Below are positions 62,070 through 64,000 of a stretch of 64,000 nucleotides of DNA, piece after piece. A model generated the notes under the pieces. The model made no database searches. It saw nothing but the letters and a program-made list of their open reading frames with translations, and was not told the DNA's origin. Location of the stretch: positions 1 to 64,000 of the forward strand of contig CAUJET010000153.1 of the NCBI GenBank assembly GCA_963169665.1, given 5' to 3'. How positions within the stretch are numbered: position 1 is the first letter of the stretch; every line of letters starts with the position of its first letter. The translations under genes and the position numbers were made by a program. Source of the DNA: Actinomycetota bacterium. GTDB lineage: Bacteria > Actinomycetota > Acidimicrobiia > Acidimicrobiales > Ilumatobacteraceae.

Positions 62070-64000
62070 TCAGCTCCCGGCGACGGGGGCAGGCGCCTCG
62101 GCCGGTGCGCTGGTGGCCAGCAGCAGGGCGTCCTCGCTCGGCATCGGTCGACCGATGAGGTATCCCTGCACGAGCTGACAGCCGAGCGTGCGTAGCACCT
62201 CGAGTTCCGCGCCGGTCTCCACGCCCTCGGCGAGCACGACGTAGTCGAGCCCCTTCGCGAGGTCGACCATCGCCCGCACGATGCACTGGTCCTGGGTGGA
62301 CGCTGCGATCTCGGCGACGAACTCGCGGTCGATCTTCACCATGTGCACCGGGTAGCGGCGCAGGTACGCGAGCGACGAGTAGCCGGTACCGAAGTCGTCG
62401 ATCGCCACCCGGATGCCGGCGAGCTTCAGCTCGCGCAGGCGCTCGAGCGCCTTGTCCGGATCGTCGAGCAGCATCGTCTCGGTCATCTCCAGCACGAGCC
62501 AGTGCGGTGGCACGTCGTGGCGGCGGAGCGCGTCGCGCACCCGGCCGAGCAGGTGCGGCGACTGGAGCTCACGGCCCGAGATGTTCACGTGTACGACGAG
62601 CGGCTCCCGTCCGTGCGCGATCCGTTCGCGGTTCCACGTCGCCACGTCACGGCAGGCGAGGTCGAGCATGCGGTCGCCGAGCGCCTGGATCAGGCCGGTC
62701 TCCTCGGCGACGGGGACGAAGCGGTCGGGACGGACGTCGCCGAGCACCGGGTGCACCCATCGTGCGAGCGCCTCGAACCCGACGAGCTCGTCGTCGTCGG
62801 CGCGCTTCACCGGTTGGTAGGCGACGCTCAGCTCACGCCGCGCGATCGCACTGCGCAGGCCGCGCTCGAGCAGCACGCGCTCGGCAGCGTTGACGCGCAG
62901 GCCCTCGTCGGCGACGTCGTAGCAGTTCCGGCCGCGGTCCTTCGCCCGGTACATCGCCAGGTCGGCGTCGTGGAGGAGAGCGTCCGCGGACGTGTGGTGC
63001 GGGCCCGCGTGGGCGACGCCGATCGAGACCGAGGCGTGCGTCTGCTCGCCCTGCAGGTCGAACGGCTCCATGAGGGCTTCGAGGATCCGCTCGGCAATGC
63101 CGCGGACGAGTTCGGTGTCGCCCGCGCTCTCGCAGAGGATCACGAACTCGTCGCCGCCCAGGCGTGCGACGGTGTCGATGCTGCGCACGCAGCGCATCAG
63201 CCGCTCGGCCGCGGTGGTGAGCAGTTGGTCGCCGGCGCCGTGACCGAAGGAGTCGTTGATGTGCTTGAACCTGTCGAGGTCGAGGAAGAGCACCGACGGC
63301 CACGCACCCGACCGGCGGGCGCCCACGAGGGCGAGCTCGATCCGTTCGGTCACCACGGCCCGGTTCACGAGGCCGGTGAGCGGATCGTGCGAGGCCTGCC
63401 ACGCGAGACGATCTCGTGCCGCCTCGCGGTCGGCGTTGTCGGTGACGATCACCAGTCCGCCGACGCACACGTCGTGCTCGGTGAACGGGACGATCGCGAC
63501 GTCGGCTGCGATCGAGCGGTCGCTGCCGTCGGTCGACAGCAGACGGACGTCGTGGCGCGACCAGCGTCCGCCGAGCAGCACGTCGTCGAGTTCGGCGATC
63601 GGCAGCATCGGCCGGGACACACCGTCGCGTCCGACCATGAGCAGCACCTCGTCGAGCGGTCGCCCGACGAGCGACTCGGCCGGGCCGAACATCCGCTCGG
63701 CCTCGGGGTTGGCGTTGGCCACCGTGCCCGACCGCTCGATCACGACGAGGGCGGTGGTGACCGAGTCGAACACCAGCTGCAGGCGGTGGCGCTCTGCGGC
63801 GAGCACGTGGGAGGTCTGGGCCTGCAGCTGCTCGTACATCGTGGCGAACTCCACCGCGGACACCGCGAGCGTGCGCTCGACGAGGGTCTGGGCGCGATCG
63901 GCGTCCGCATAGGCGCGGTCGACCCGACCGACGAAGTCGGTCCACTGCTCGGCCGACGGCGGCGCGCCGACGATCTCGCATCGTTCGAGCTGGCGGACGA
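62070..64000 (-). CDS. PAS-GGDEF-EAL cyclic-di-GMP protein (5' end outside window)
   Basis: A bifunctional second-messenger protein of at least 643 residues in view. An N-terminal coiled coil (frame open to the right edge, so the GTG at 63863 is internal) precedes a PAS domain (LQLVFDSVTTALVVIERSGTVANANPEAERMFG). The GGDEF domain has DLDRFKHINDSFGHGAGD and intact RLGGDEFVILCE. The EAL domain has GFEALARWVHP, NISGREL, IDDFGTGYSSL and AEGVETGAELEVLR. Both catalytic motifs look complete, so it may make and degrade c-di-GMP, with PAS sensing deciding which. It is convergent with pyrE. Confidence 0.93.
   Translation of the reverse strand, partial: VRQLERCEIVGAPPSAEQWTDFVGRVDRAYADADRAQTLVERTLAVSAVEFATMYEQLQAQTSHVLAAERHRLQLVFDSVTTALVVIERSGTVANANPEAERMFGPAESLVGRPLDEVLLMVGRDGVSRPMLPIAELDDVLLGGRWSRHDVRLLSTDGSDRSIAADVAIVPFTEHDVCVGGLVIVTDNADREAARDRLAWQASHDPLTGLVNRAVVTERIELALVGARRSGAWPSVLFLDLDRFKHINDSFGHGAGDQLLTTAAERLMRCVRSIDTVARLGGDEFVILCESAGDTELVRGIAERILEALMEPFDLQGEQTHASVSIGVAHAGPHHTSADALLHDADLAMYRAKDRGRNCYDVADEGLRVNAAERVLLERGLRSAIARRELSVAYQPVKRADDDELVGFEALARWVHPVLGDVRPDRFVPVAEETGLIQALGDRMLDLACRDVATWNRERIAHGREPLVVHVNISGRELQSPHLLGRVRDALRRHDVPPHWLVLEMTETMLLDDPDKALERLRELKLAGIRVAIDDFGTGYSSLAYLRRYPVHMVKIDREFVAEIAASTQDQCIVRAMVDLAKGLDYVVLAEGVETGAELEVLRTLGCQLVQGYLIGRPMPSEDALLLATSAPAEAPAPVAGS

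Overview
The window is GC-rich (near 70 %) and gene-dense. Gene starts are mostly ATG or GTG, many downstream genes overlap by 4 bp, and many transcripts look leaderless, with a TANNNT box 6-8 nt before the start codon. Together with a DUF222/HNH endonuclease remnant, a paired DUF1800/DUF1501 locus and a clpB promoter with an HspR-like operator, this suggests a chromosomal segment of a free-living actinobacterium. Acidimicrobiia (Ilumatobacter-like) is my best guess, inferred from gene content only. I saw no tRNA, rRNA, CRISPR array, intact transposon or phage.

Region 1 (1-9340): an arylamine N-acetyltransferase cut by the left edge, an M14-like DUF2817 protein, a secreted beta-propeller/fibronectin protein, an ECF sigma factor with a membrane partner, an HNH endonuclease remnant, and a HAD phosphatase/NDH-2 pair.

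Region 2 (9365-31864) is the accessory centre. It holds a Rieske oxygenase divergent from an amidohydrolase, a VOC-VOC-SnoaL-aldo/keto reductase operon, a convergent junction filled with 19-bp repeats, and then one minus-strand run of fourteen genes from 30640 down to 14715. Transcribed in order, that run encodes a VOC protein, GntR regulator, cupin, hydantoinase A and B, Rieske oxygenase, RraA-like protein, BMP-type ABC importer (binding lipoprotein, fused ATPase, two permeases), quinone-oxidoreductase-like protein, methyltransferase and a second amidohydrolase. An acetamidase/formamidase gene lies just upstream. Palindromes of the form TGGTCWGACCA lie in front of the VOC operon, the long operon and the acetamidase gene, so they probably form one regulon under the encoded GntR protein. 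The likely theme is uptake and oxidative/hydrolytic breakdown of a nitrogen-containing ring compound. The substrate is not identifiable from sequence.

Region 3 (31940-36578) is a urease operon, ureABCFGD, without ureE. It has a His-rich UreG and a tandem duplication of the ureF 3' end that now carries the ureG translation start. With the acetamidase it fits release of ammonia from amides and urea.

Region 4 (36673-50276): a CapA-like protein, a fasciclin lipoprotein, clpB with a HAIR-like operator and leaderless promoter, an HDOD protein behind a potentially structured leader, a heterodimeric ABC exporter, and a DUF1800/DUF1501 pair joined by a 31-codon coupled ORF.

Region 5 (50321-64000): ThuA- and DoxX-like proteins, a DrrAB-type exporter divergent from a MarR regulator, an MFS transporter, a divergent HisD-family dehydrogenase, an SRPBCC protein, purA-purB, a small charged protein, a TesB-type thioesterase, pyrE, and a PAS-GGDEF-EAL protein cut by the right edge.
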